64,000 nt of DNA from Planctomycetota bacterium (lineage in GTDB: Bacteria; Planctomycetota; Phycisphaerae; UBA1845; UTPLA1). The first letter of the stretch is position 1, and every line of letters starts with the position of its first letter. The DNA lies in contig JADJRI010000019.1 of the NCBI GenBank assembly GCA_016712275.1, positions 1 to 64,000 of the forward strand, read 5' to 3'. The notes beneath the pieces were generated by a model. The model was not told where the DNA came from. It made no database searches and was given only the letters and a program-made list of their open reading frames with translations. Positions 20,557 through 28,862 of the stretch are shown in pieces. Made by a program: the position numbers and the translations under genes.

Positions 20557-20592
20557 GTTTAGCCCAGTCCCAACGGGACCGGGTGAGCGAGA
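20557..20592. repeat. Dispersed hairpin element between transporter genes
   Basis: GTTTAGCCCAGTCCC-AAC-GGGACCGGG followed by TGAGCGAGAG. Start (TTTAGCCCA) and end (GAGCGAG) match the element at 14455-14493, while the stem bases differ with compensation, as expected for a repeat maintained for its structure or mobility. Confidence 0.6.
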
Positions 20593-20633
20593 GAGCCGTG
20601 TGAACGGAAGTGCCAATCGTGATCGTGGAATAA

Positions 20634-22124
20634 ATGCCTGATGCAATTCTCCAATTCGAAAGCATCACCAAACGCTTCCCCGGCGTGACCGCCCTCTCCT
20701 CCGTCTCCTTCTCCATCGAATTCGGCGAGTGCCACGCCATCATGGGTGAAAACGGCGCGGGCAAGAGCACCCTTGGCAAGATCGTCGGCGGCATCTACAC
20801 GGCCGATGCAGGCCGCATGCTGCTCGACGGCCGACCAATTGCATTCCGCTCGCCGCGCGAGGCAAGCGAAGCCGGCATCGCGATTGTCCATCAGGAACTC
20901 GCCTTTTGCCCGAATCTCTCCATCGCCGAAAATCTCTTTCTCGGCCGGCTTCCGTCGCGAACAGGCTTCATGCGAACGACGGAAATGAACGAGGCGGCCC
21001 GGCGCATGCTGGATGCCGTCGGCCTGTCGCTCGATCCTCGCATGGAAATGAGCAGGCTCTCAACCGCGCAAGAGCAAATGGTGCAGATCGCCTTAGCCGT
21101 TGGTCGCGGAGCGCGCATCATTGTCTTCGACGAGCCGACCAGTTCGCTTTCGCAGAATGAAGCTGAGCTGCTTTTCGCGCTCATGCAGCGGCTGCGCGCC
21201 GACGGCGTGACCATGCTCTACGTCTCGCATCGTATGGAGGAAATCATGCGGCTGTGCAATCGCGTGAGTATTTTGAGAGACGGGCAGTATGTCACCACGC
21301 TGCAAACGAGCGAGACAACGACGGACGAAATCGTGCGTCACATGATCGGCCGCACTGTTGAGGCATATTTTCCGCGGCATGCCGCCGGCGCGCCGGGCGA
21401 TTCGCTCATGAGCGTGCGTCGATTCACGGCCTTCGGGCGATTTGAGGATGTATCGCTGGAACTACGCGCGGGCGAAATCCTCGGGCTGGCCGGCCTGGTT
21501 GGCGCCGGTCGGAGCGAGGTGGCCCGCGCGATATTCGGCATTGATCCCCATGATGCAGGCGAACTTCAGATTCGGGGTCGAACCGTCGAGCTTCGATCGC
21601 CGCTTGATGCGATTCGCGCGGGTGTGGGACTTTTGCCGGAGGATCGGAAGCGGCAGGCGCTAGTTTTAGCGATGGACTGTAAAGAGAATTTATCGCTGCC
21701 GTCACTGGAGCAGCTTCGCCGTCATTATTTGATTGACCATCGCGCCGAGCGCGGGTTGGCCACCAACTTTTTCCGCAGGCTGCGTGTTCGCGCCCCCGGC
21801 ATCGATTCAGCCATCGCGGGGCTTTCGGGCGGCAATCAGCAGAAGATCGCGCTGGCCAAGTGGCTGGCCAGACGCTGCGATGTGCTTCTCCTCGATGAAC
21901 CGACGCGCGGCGTGGATGTCGGGGCCAAGGCGGAGATTCACGCGTTGATTGACGAATTGGCGACCAGCGGCAAGGCGATCCTGCTGATCAGTTCCGAATT
22001 GCCGGAACTGCTGAACCTCAGCACGCGAATCATTGTGCTGGCCGGTGGCAGAGTGGTCGGCGAATTATCGCGCGCCGAGGCAAATCAGGAAAAGCTGATG
22101 AAGCTGATGGCCGGTGTGAATTAG
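20634..22124 (+). CDS. Sugar ABC transporter ATP-binding protein (RbsA type, two NBDs)
   Basis: The 496-residue protein contains two nucleotide-binding domains in tandem. Domain 1 has Walker A GENGAGKST, signature-region LSTAQEQM and Walker B IIVFDEPTSS. Domain 2 has a degenerate Walker A GLVGAGRSE, a classical signature LSGGNQQK and Walker B VLLLDEPTRGVDVG. This is the usual pattern of the RbsA/MglA/XylG subfamily, in which the two domains work unequally. It powers uptake through the permease two genes upstream. No in-frame rival start; the ATG directly precedes the family N-terminus. The gap of 170 bases after the lipoprotein gene holds one hairpin repeat. Confidence 0.93.
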   Translation: MPDAILQFESITKRFPGVTALSSVSFSIEFGECHAIMGENGAGKSTLGKIVGGIYTADAGRMLLDGRPIAFRSPREASEAGIAIVHQELAFCPNLSIAENLFLGRLPSRTGFMRTTEMNEAARRMLDAVGLSLDPRMEMSRLSTAQEQMVQIALAVGRGARIIVFDEPTSSLSQNEAELLFALMQRLRADGVTMLYVSHRMEEIMRLCNRVSILRDGQYVTTLQTSETTTDEIVRHMIGRTVEAYFPRHAAGAPGDSLMSVRRFTAFGRFEDVSLELRAGEILGLAGLVGAGRSEVARAIFGIDPHDAGELQIRGRTVELRSPLDAIRAGVGLLPEDRKRQALVLAMDCKENLSLPSLEQLRRHYLIDHRAERGLATNFFRRLRVRAPGIDSAIAGLSGGNQQKIALAKWLARRCDVLLLDEPTRGVDVGAKAEIHALIDELATSGKAILLISSELPELLNLSTRIIVLAGGRVVGELSRAEANQEKLMKLMAGVN

Positions 22125-22153
22125 AGCTCTTTTCGCTGGAACCTGGCGCTTTT

Positions 22154-22203
22154 TGTGGCATCGGCGTCCCGCCGGTGCTCACCGCCGAGACGGCGGTGCC
22201 ACA
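22154..22203. repeat. Imperfect composite hairpin repeat after the transporter operon
   Basis: TGTGGCATCGGCGTC at the left pairs with GACGGCGGTGCCACA at the right with two mismatches. Inside, GCCGGTG/CACCGCC forms a second partial palindrome. It shares the TGTGGCA/TGCCACA ends of the 19361 family. It lies between convergent genes and could end transcription for both. Confidence 0.5.
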
Positions 22204-22272
22204 GCGCAACGATACGCCCGAATGAAATACGCTCTAATTCCTGCTTTCTTGATTTCCTTATTCAGTTTTCGG

Positions 22273-23127
22273 TTACCGATATTCCGCCGGCAGTAGATCC
22301 TCCATCGCGCCGACCTGAGCGCCTTCCTTCACAGCGGCGCGCACCCAGCCCTGCCAATGATCCATTCGTTCCATGTCTTCGGCGAGTATCCACGGATGAA
22401 ACACGATGCTCGCGAAGTGTTTTTTGACGATGGCTTTTCGCAATACACGAAGGTGCTTCGAAATGACGGAATCCTGCGTGTCTCCGCTGCGCCGAAGGCC
22501 TCGGTCGTCCGTATAGGTGGGCAGTCGAACGACACTGGGCGGACCCTTGATGATCACATAGGGGTGCTTTGCATGATCGTGTTCGGCATTGTATCTAAAA
22601 TTCTGCCGCGCCAGTGCGCGGCACAAGCGCATGTCCCATTTGGAATGCGGCGATCGAAAGCCGATTGGGTGAAGGCCGCGCCTGGCAAATGCACTTCGGC
22701 AGGAAAACACAAGCTGGCGAACCGCTTCGTCCGTCAGCTCCTTTGGGGATTCATCGCCGAAACCGAGCACGGCGATCTCATGCCCCGCCTGGGCGATCAT
22801 CTTGAGCTGGTCGGGCGCGACATCGCAGAGTTTCGCCGGGCAATTGAATGTCGCGCGCAGCTTGTAGTCCTTCAGGGTCTTGAGAATGAGCTGCATGCCG
22901 ACGTCGAAAAGATACTCGCTTTCGTAGAGCAGGCCGCGCTCAAAATTGAAGCACAGGCCGATGGTCGGCCGGTCGACCGTCAGTTCCAGGGACTCGCCCG
23001 GTTCCCCGTCCGGCCTTTTTTTGAATTTGTCGAACAATCGACCGAACAACTCGATTCCTCCCCAAGGACATTCATGCCAAGACTTTGGCACTCCGTTTTC
23101 GTTCAACGATTTCCTGAAAGAGATCAT
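22273..23127 (-). CDS. NodB-fold polysaccharide deacetylase-like protein, degenerate metal site
   Basis: The order of motifs is that of NodB-homology deacetylases, but the residues are altered. Motif 1, usually TFDDG, is CFNFERG; motif 2, usually HxxxH, is HEIAVLGFGDE with the second His missing; motif 3 is present in part as GFRSPHSKWD. Loss of the first Asp and of one His should remove much of the metal site, so this may be an inactive or altered hydrolase. The ATG at 23127 overlaps the upstream GT4 by 56 bases; a GTG at 23091 with a nearby GGAG is an alternative start. No signal peptide. Last gene of the envelope operon. Confidence 0.7.
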   Translation of the reverse strand: MISFRKSLNENGVPKSWHECPWGGIELFGRLFDKFKKRPDGEPGESLELTVDRPTIGLCFNFERGLLYESEYLFDVGMQLILKTLKDYKLRATFNCPAKLCDVAPDQLKMIAQAGHEIAVLGFGDESPKELTDEAVRQLVFSCRSAFARRGLHPIGFRSPHSKWDMRLCRALARQNFRYNAEHDHAKHPYVIIKGPPSVVRLPTYTDDRGLRRSGDTQDSVISKHLRVLRKAIVKKHFASIVFHPWILAEDMERMDHWQGWVRAAVKEGAQVGAMEDLLPAEYR

Positions 23128-24250
23128 CCAATTCCGCGACGTGTCGCCGCATCGAAATTCGCTCGCGCAGCAACAGCGCGTTCTCCGACATGCGCCGGCG
23201 CAGGTCCGGCGAGGCCAGATCGGTGATGCGCCGCGCCCACATGCCGATGTCGTCAGGCGTTTGAATCACGAAACCCTCGCGGCCGTCCTGTATCACCTCC
23301 GACGCTCCATTGTAGGCCGTCGTGATCGCCGGCACGCCGAGATAGAGGGCCTCGAGCACCACCCGGCTGCACGGATCGTAATAAGTGGGATGAACGCAGG
23401 CATCACAGGCCGCGAAAAAAGCGGTCGCGCGCTGGGTGGGTCCGAGAAATGTGATGTAGGACTGAATGCCGAGCGCCTCGATTCGCTTTTGAAACGGCAC
23501 GACATTGTCGCGGCCCGCCACCATCAGTCGCACCTGCTTGAAACCGCCCACGACGAGGCGAGAAATGGTCTCAATGAGCGGCGTCAGTCCCTTCAGCCGG
23601 AAGTTGTGCGCGAGAAACAGCAGCAGAAGCGTTTGATCGTCGACGCCCAATTCGCTGCGCAACTCGCCGCGAAGTCGAAATCGTTCCTCATCATCCGGTA
23701 CGCGCGGGTTCACGCCGTTGAAGATCACGCGAACGCGCGGCGGTTCTGCGTTGTAATACTCCGCGCATTGCCGCGCGACGTAGTTGGAGACGCACGCGAT
23801 GATCGGCCCGTCCGGGCGCAGCGTCCGCCGCTCGATGTCGATCATGGTGCGCTGCTTCACGTTGAGCGCCATGAGCGCCCGTTTGAGGAGCCGGCGCGAC
23901 GCGGTGGGGCGGGTATACACATTGCGCGCCATGGTCTCGGCCAGGAGTCCGCCGCGCGGCTGATACACATCGGCCTCCGGCATGAGTGCGACCGAGTGAA
24001 TCACGTCGAATTTCTGCTTTCGGGCGAAGGCGGCCGCCCGCTTCGCAAAAACTGCGATCTTTCGCGATGAGATCAGCGTAGGGGCTTTGATGGTGTGAAT
24101 GGTTACATCTGGAAGCGATTGTGAGTTGGTCGTCGTGAGAATATGAACGTCGTGGCCGCGCTCGACCAGCAAACGGCAAAGCTCCAGCGTCGAGGTCTCC
24201 GCGCCCCCGCGCCATGCTTCCATCCGCTCGATGACCACGCCGATTTTCAC
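23072..24250 (-). CDS. GT4-family glycosyltransferase
   Basis: A GT-B enzyme. The N-terminal domain starts VKIGVVIERMEAWRGGAETST, with the Gly-Gly-Ala loop of GT4 enzymes. The C-terminal donor domain has LLLFLAHNFRLKG, LMVAGRDN and VHPTYYDPCSRVVLEALYLGVP, holding the E-x7-E-like DP..E pattern. Typical roles are LPS core or exopolysaccharide assembly on the cytoplasmic face. I place the start at the GTG 24248-24250, where the family begins; an ATG 14 codons upstream (24292) is the alternative. Within an operon of sugar kinases and a heptosyltransferase it most likely adds an LPS core sugar. Confidence 0.87.
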   Translation of the reverse strand: MKIGVVIERMEAWRGGAETSTLELCRLLVERGHDVHILTTTNSQSLPDVTIHTIKAPTLISSRKIAVFAKRAAAFARKQKFDVIHSVALMPEADVYQPRGGLLAETMARNVYTRPTASRRLLKRALMALNVKQRTMIDIERRTLRPDGPIIACVSNYVARQCAEYYNAEPPRVRVIFNGVNPRVPDDEERFRLRGELRSELGVDDQTLLLLFLAHNFRLKGLTPLIETISRLVVGGFKQVRLMVAGRDNVVPFQKRIEALGIQSYITFLGPTQRATAFFAACDACVHPTYYDPCSRVVLEALYLGVPAITTAYNGASEVIQDGREGFVIQTPDDIGMWARRITDLASPDLRRRMSENALLLRERISMRRHVAELDDLFQEIVERKRSAKVLA

Positions 24251-24312
24251 GCAGTGTCCTGTAGATGCCAGATTTGCGGCATCATTGGCCAATCAATAGT
24301 CTGCTAAACTTC

Positions 24313-24353
24313 AGTCGGTGTGGCATCGGCTAATAGCCGGTGCCACACCGACT
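24313..24353. repeat. 20-bp inverted repeat of the TGTGGCA family
   Basis: The left arm AGTCGGTGTGGCATCGGCTA pairs with the right arm around a single A, with one G-T wobble. It begins about 60 bases upstream of the GT4 start and ends five bases from the stop codon of the double kinase gene. Core identical to the elements at 18064 and 19361. Confidence 0.8.
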
Positions 24354-24358
24354 TCATT

Positions 24359-26077
24359 TCACGTATTTAGCCGCGCTCTACGCCGTTTATCATGGGCCGC
24401 CGTCAGTTTGTTGCGGCGATCGATTGCCTTCTGCAATGTTCGTAACAAGTCAAGTTGGTGCTTTTCAGGCTTCTTTCGTTTGCTTGACACCGCCAGATAA
24501 TGATACATAAATCGCACGCCGTCGGCACGGGTGACAAGACCCTTCGGCGAACTGTAATTCAAGGCGGCCAAGTCCTTGACAAGCCATCGCCACCCGCGAA
24601 TCGGATTGGATATCATGCGACCTAGGTCGATCAGATGCAGTACAATCTCTCCGACTGCGTTACGGCTCAGAAATACATGGCTCAAATATAAGTCGCGGTG
24701 AAATATCTCGCCAATGTGCATGCGACTCACAATTAGGGCAAGTTGGCGAATCACTTCATACTTTTCGACAGGCGATAATCGCGTGGACTTGTCTCCAGCG
24801 AGTTTCTCAAGTGACGTCCCCGGAACTTCGTCAGTTACGAGAAAGCTCCTTTTTTCAATTCCAGCCGACATTTTCTGACCATAAGCAATTGTTGTCATGG
24901 TCGGAATGCCGAGGCCGGATAGGATGCGAGTGAATCGCTCCTCGCGCCTGGCCGAGCTGCGCTTGAATCCTGACTCTGCGATGCGCCTTAGCTGCTCGCG
25001 CCAAGGCGGTCGGCGGTATCTTTTTAGATAGGCTGTGCGAATTCGGCCGTCTGCGACCGGAAGCGTAAGTCGAATTCGGTCGCGATACTTCGCAAGTCCG
25101 GGCTTGGAAAGGGATACGCCCGCTTCGAGCTTGAAAACATCCTCCATCGTCTTGATCTTCGCGGCTTCAAGGCAACGGGTGAACCGTTCGTCGACATGCA
25201 TGTCACCCAGTTTCTTGAAATGCCTTCTGCGAGGATGAACAAAATCGTCCGGCAAGCGTGCACGATCACCGAACAGCTTTTGTGCTGTCACCTCTGAATA
25301 CGGCACTTTTTCCGAACTCAGGTCGGCAGCCATGAAGATGAGCTTCCGTTCAGCTTCATTCAACACGAGCGGACTTAGACTTTCGATGAGCATCCCAATG
25401 AACACACTAACATATGCATCCACGAACATCGTGACTTCGTTTCCGTTCGACGCGCGTTTAACGCGTTTGACGCGTTCGAGATCGATCAGGCAGAATTTCC
25501 ACGTTGATGCCCCCGGCACATTCGAAGGCTCGGCGAATATGTGTTTCGCATCGCAATCAGGCCAGTAGAACCCCTTGGAGGAAAACGATCGCGCAAGCGA
25601 GGCCAATTCCCGAAACAGTACATTACGTTCATTGCCGCTTAATTCACGCGGCCGGGCAATCCCCGGCACGATCCACTCTTCGACTGTGTGTTCAATTGTC
25701 GTTGCTTCGACCAGCAAAAACGCCTGTGCCGGCACGCCCGCCATGCGCCTCTCGCCGAACGCAACGCGCTGCATCGCCGGCAGGCCAGCCGCTTTCATCG
25801 CTCCGCAAATATTCCATTCGTGTGCCGGTTGCGACAACGGCAAGCGAAGTTTGAGTAGCGGTCCCAACACATGCGCCGGCGGCACCCGAAACACCCGCTT
25901 CAAGAAAAACTTCCGAACCACGCAATCCACCGCAAACTCAATCGGCACCGTCTCCCGATGTCGGTGTTTGCTCGTCGGTGACCCTGCCTTGGCATTCAGA
26001 AAATCGTCAAACGTGCGAAGTCCCGCCGCCGCGAGTGCCGCTTCGTATCCCGGCTCGATTTCGATATGTGTTCCCAT
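24359..26077 (-). CDS. Double-domain WaaP/KdkA-type sugar kinase
   Basis: Two lipopolysaccharide-kinase-type domains lie in one 572-residue chain. Domain 1 (about 15-240) has the Lys in FFLKRVFR (residue 60), the catalytic loop YWPDCDAKHIF (Asp 174, but WPD in place of HRD) and the magnesium Asp in LIDLERV (199). Domain 2 (about 295-530) has YLKRYRR (352), the standard FHRDLYLSHVFL (462) and LIDLGRM (484). Each domain opens with a similar block (RTFDDFLNAKAG and KTMEDVFKLEAG), so the protein arose by duplication. Family members phosphorylate Kdo or heptose of the LPS core. All three key residues survive in both domains. The start ATG abuts the stop of the upstream kinase gene. Confidence 0.85.
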   Translation of the reverse strand: MGTHIEIEPGYEAALAAAGLRTFDDFLNAKAGSPTSKHRHRETVPIEFAVDCVVRKFFLKRVFRVPPAHVLGPLLKLRLPLSQPAHEWNICGAMKAAGLPAMQRVAFGERRMAGVPAQAFLLVEATTIEHTVEEWIVPGIARPRELSGNERNVLFRELASLARSFSSKGFYWPDCDAKHIFAEPSNVPGASTWKFCLIDLERVKRVKRASNGNEVTMFVDAYVSVFIGMLIESLSPLVLNEAERKLIFMAADLSSEKVPYSEVTAQKLFGDRARLPDDFVHPRRRHFKKLGDMHVDERFTRCLEAAKIKTMEDVFKLEAGVSLSKPGLAKYRDRIRLTLPVADGRIRTAYLKRYRRPPWREQLRRIAESGFKRSSARREERFTRILSGLGIPTMTTIAYGQKMSAGIEKRSFLVTDEVPGTSLEKLAGDKSTRLSPVEKYEVIRQLALIVSRMHIGEIFHRDLYLSHVFLSRNAVGEIVLHLIDLGRMISNPIRGWRWLVKDLAALNYSSPKGLVTRADGVRFMYHYLAVSSKRKKPEKHQLDLLRTLQKAIDRRNKLTAAHDKRRRARLNT

Positions 26078-26858
26078 TCAGGCCGGTCCGTGGTCTTTCA
26101 TGCGTCGGTCCGTCAAAATCGTCCGCGCCAATCCCCGATGAAGCTCACCCAGCCGCTCGACACCCAGATACCGTTTCAACCATCGCAATTGCTCCGGTCC
26201 GTTCAACCTGCCTGCCGCCCTTATGCAAGCTCGACAAGTCCCGAAAGCGCCCATATTCCTGCCTAACGCTCCAATACCGCAGACCGCCGCGCGCGGAATC
26301 AATCAGATACAAAGTAGGCCGATCCGGTTCCACCAGCGAAACCAGCACATTTCTTAATTGCAGATCTACATGATAAAAACCGGCCCGATGCATCCGCGCG
26401 ATCAAGTCCGCGAATTCGGCAAGGAGTCGCACACGAGCCATAATGTTCGTATTGCGATCATCGAGCCATTCGTCCAACCGCCTCGCCGCCCGTACGCCGC
26501 GTGTCAAAATAAAGGCACTCTGCAGTCGCCCGCTTTTCCGTCGATGTCCCGCGGCAATCACATCCGGCACGGCGACGCCGCCAAACTCCCTGAGCGCTGC
26601 ATAATTGCGCGACTCCATGGTGCATTTGTCCCGAACGAACAGGGTTCGCCACGAAAGCGGTTCGTACCGATACACCTTGAGATACAGTGCCTCCGATCCG
26701 TCACTACCGCGAATCGGAATCCATCGGGTCTCGCCGGATTCACGGCGCGAGACCACTTCGCCCGCGCCGCCGCCGACAAAATCGTCGTAAGTCCGCAGCG
26801 AGAGTTCCTTAAGTATCTGCATCATGGTGCGATCGTGAATAATCAGGTGCGTGCTCAT
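26078..26858 (-). CDS. WaaP/KdkA-type sugar kinase, frameshifted
   Basis: The second kinase gene of the operon. It opens with LSLRTYDDFVGGGAG, the block shared with its neighbours. The nucleotide-binding Lys is in ALYLKVYRYE, the catalytic loop is YHVDLQLRNVLV (HVD) and the magnesium Asp is in YLIDSARGG. After DLSSLHKG the frame breaks at the C run 26218-26220; the next frame gives AAGRLNGPEQLRWLKRYLG and ends at 26078. One added G on the coding strand restores about 260 residues with a normal C-terminal helix region. Predicted cytoplasmic kinase of an LPS core sugar. The gap to the upstream kinase gene is 15 bases. Confidence 0.78.
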
Positions 26859-26873
26859 TGTGTCGGCGGGTCG

Positions 26874-27749
26874 TCACGCAAGCTCCAGCGATTCCGACAC
26901 GGGAGAATCGAAAAACGCGCCGCGGCGAATGCGCTCCAGCTCTGCCGGACGCAGCCGATCCGACCTGGCCTGCACGCGACGGAGCCAGTCGCGGTTGTCC
27001 TTGCTCAGTGTGTCGGCGTCGAGATATTCCAGGAGAAATCGCAACTGATCCGCCTTCGAGCAGAAGTGCGGCGCAACCGCGCCCAATGCCGCAAGGTCGC
27101 CAACGATGCTCTCATGTCGCCTTGGCGCCAGCCGGATGCGGCGTCCGACCGACGCATCGACAAAGTAAAACTCAAACCGATCGTCCGGCAGCGCCCGGAT
27201 CAGCACATTTCGCCAAAAAAGCTCGCGGTGCACAAACCCCGCATCGTGCATATGTCGAATTTGCCGCGCCAGCGCCGAGAGAATTTCCCGCCGAAGTCGG
27301 ATGGCCTTGGCCGAACCGCGATGTTCGCCAAACTGCTTGATAAAGGACGACAATGCCATGCAATCCGGAACGCCTTCGGTGATTAAGAAGCAGCTTCGAA
27401 CGAAATGCCCGATGCGACGCTCACCGTACGCCACCGGTCGGACCGCCTGAATTCCCAATTGGCGCATCAGGCTCAGCGTCCTGAATTCGCTCCTCGCGCG
27501 GCTTTGCTTGAAAAACGTGCCGCGAAACATCGCCCGCACGCGATGCCGCCATTTCGGATAGTGATATCTCTTGATGTACAGGGTTGAACTGCCGTCCCCC
27601 GGCTCAAACCGAATCGTATCGCTGGTTCTGCTCCATGCCGCAAGACTGTCGCCGTGGCAATTCAGCACGTCATCCACGGTGTCGAGCCGCGCGCGGCGGA
27701 GCTGCTCCCGAAACGCGCGATCAATTGTGATTCGGTTCTTAACAATCAT
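26874..27749 (-). CDS. WaaP/KdkA-like kinase with HRE instead of HRD
   Basis: The first of the three kinase genes. The shared opening block is LDTVDDVLNCHGD. The ATP Lys is in TLYIKRYHYP and the magnesium Asp in FYFVDASVG. The catalytic loop reads VHRELFWRNVLI: Glu stands where active kinases have Asp, while the Asn four residues later is kept. This suggests a weak or dead kinase, perhaps a regulator of the two others, unless the Glu can act as base. 291 residues, close to the family length. The start is nine bases after the stop of the GT9 gene, so the two are probably translated together. Confidence 0.8.
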   Translation of the reverse strand: MIVKNRITIDRAFREQLRRARLDTVDDVLNCHGDSLAAWSRTSDTIRFEPGDGSSTLYIKRYHYPKWRHRVRAMFRGTFFKQSRARSEFRTLSLMRQLGIQAVRPVAYGERRIGHFVRSCFLITEGVPDCMALSSFIKQFGEHRGSAKAIRLRREILSALARQIRHMHDAGFVHRELFWRNVLIRALPDDRFEFYFVDASVGRRIRLAPRRHESIVGDLAALGAVAPHFCSKADQLRFLLEYLDADTLSKDNRDWLRRVQARSDRLRPAELERIRRGAFFDSPVSESLELA

Positions 27750-27758
27750 CAGCCGTTT

Positions 27759-28862
27759 TCAACCTGTCTTCATCAAGTTGCCTTTCGCGACGGTCGGCAG
27801 TGCGCCGAGAAACTCGCCCGCCGCGGCAAGGACCAATTCAGGCTCCAGCATTTTCATGCAATTGTGATGCTTCAGTGGGCACGTCCGCTCCATGCAGGGC
27901 TGACAATCCAGGTTCAGCATGACGGTTCGTTCTTGTGCGAACCGCGTCACCGTCCACGCCGGATCGCTCGAACCATAAATGGTGACCACCGGCACGCCAA
28001 ACGGCGGAGCAAAATGGCGCGGTCCCGTATCATTGGTAATCAAGAGCCGGCTTCTGCGAATCAGCGCCTTCAGCGGCCCCAATCCGAGCGGCGGATCAAT
28101 GAACACCTCGATCGACTTCTTGGCAGAAGCCGCCAGGGCGTCGGCAATGTGTCGCTCCTTCGGTCCCAGCGATGCGACCACCCGGGCGTTGTAACGCACG
28201 GTCAATTCATCGGACAAGGCCGCATAGTATTCCGCGGGCCAGCATTTCGCCGAGCCATAGTTTGCGCCGGGATTCAGGACAACCAATGGTTTCGCCGGGT
28301 CCAGCGCTCCCAATCGACGATCGACCGCAGCCTCGTCATCGGCCGTGGTCGCCAAGACCATTTGATCCCGAACGTCCGGGCAGCCCAAAAAGCGCGCCAG
28401 TTCGTTGTAGTAGTCCAGCGCCGAAACCGGCGAATACTCGTTTCCGGTTCTCTTTGGGACAAGGCGATCTGTGAGTAACAATGAACGGCCATCGCGCCCA
28501 TACCCATACCGTCGCGGAATCCCCGACAAGGCCGTCACCGCTGCCGATCGAAACGAATTTGTGAGCAGCACCGCCGCATCAAACCGCCGGGAACGCAATT
28601 CACGAATCAGGCCGTATTGTCCGCCGATGGACAAGGCCGGTGGCCAAAACACCTGTTCATTTCCAAGTTTCGTGCCGGCAAGGACATCCGCCACGTAAGA
28701 CCGCATGAGAAGCGTGATGTTGGCGTCGGGGAATTGTCGCCGAATTGCATCGAGCGCCGGCGTGGCCATAACGACATCGCCGACCCAATTGGGGATCGAA
28801 ATGAGCAGATTGCGGGGTTCCGGCGAGGGTGATCCGTTCGACGGGTTCATGGGCACAAGCAT
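27759..28862 (-). CDS. GT9-family LPS heptosyltransferase
   Basis: The 367-residue protein has the GT9 start LLISIPNWVGDVVMATPALDAIR, which holds the catalytic Asp, and the mid-protein AVLLTNSFRSA. The C-terminal ADP-heptose site includes VVLNPGANYGSAKCWP, LLITNDTGPRHFA and VTIYGSSDP. These match WaaF (heptosyltransferase II) better than WaaC. It should transfer heptose from ADP-heptose onto the LPS inner core at the cytoplasmic face. HldE, needed to make the donor, is encoded at 43290-44768. First gene of the six-gene minus-strand operon; an internal ATG at 28850 is an alternative start. Confidence 0.9.
   Translation of the reverse strand: MLVPMNPSNGSPSPEPRNLLISIPNWVGDVVMATPALDAIRRQFPDANITLLMRSYVADVLAGTKLGNEQVFWPPALSIGGQYGLIRELRSRRFDAAVLLTNSFRSAAVTALSGIPRRYGYGRDGRSLLLTDRLVPKRTGNEYSPVSALDYYNELARFLGCPDVRDQMVLATTADDEAAVDRRLGALDPAKPLVVLNPGANYGSAKCWPAEYYAALSDELTVRYNARVVASLGPKERHIADALAASAKKSIEVFIDPPLGLGPLKALIRRSRLLITNDTGPRHFAPPFGVPVVTIYGSSDPAWTVTRFAQERTVMLNLDCQPCMERTCPLKHHNCMKMLEPELVLAAAGEFLGALPTVAKGNLMKTG

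Noticed and set aside
22357..24070. Overlapping plus-strand open frames of 289 and 374 codons
   Set aside because: They mirror the deacetylase-like and GT4 genes, both of which carry clear family motifs on the minus strand.
18064..24353. The repeated hairpins as a CRISPR array
   Set aside because: Copies are thousands of bases apart, each is a complete palindrome, and there are no regular spacers or cas genes.
26358..27386. Plus-strand open frame of 342 codons opposite the kinase genes
   Set aside because: Antisense of two kinase genes with intact motifs; no family resemblance and no ribosome-binding site.
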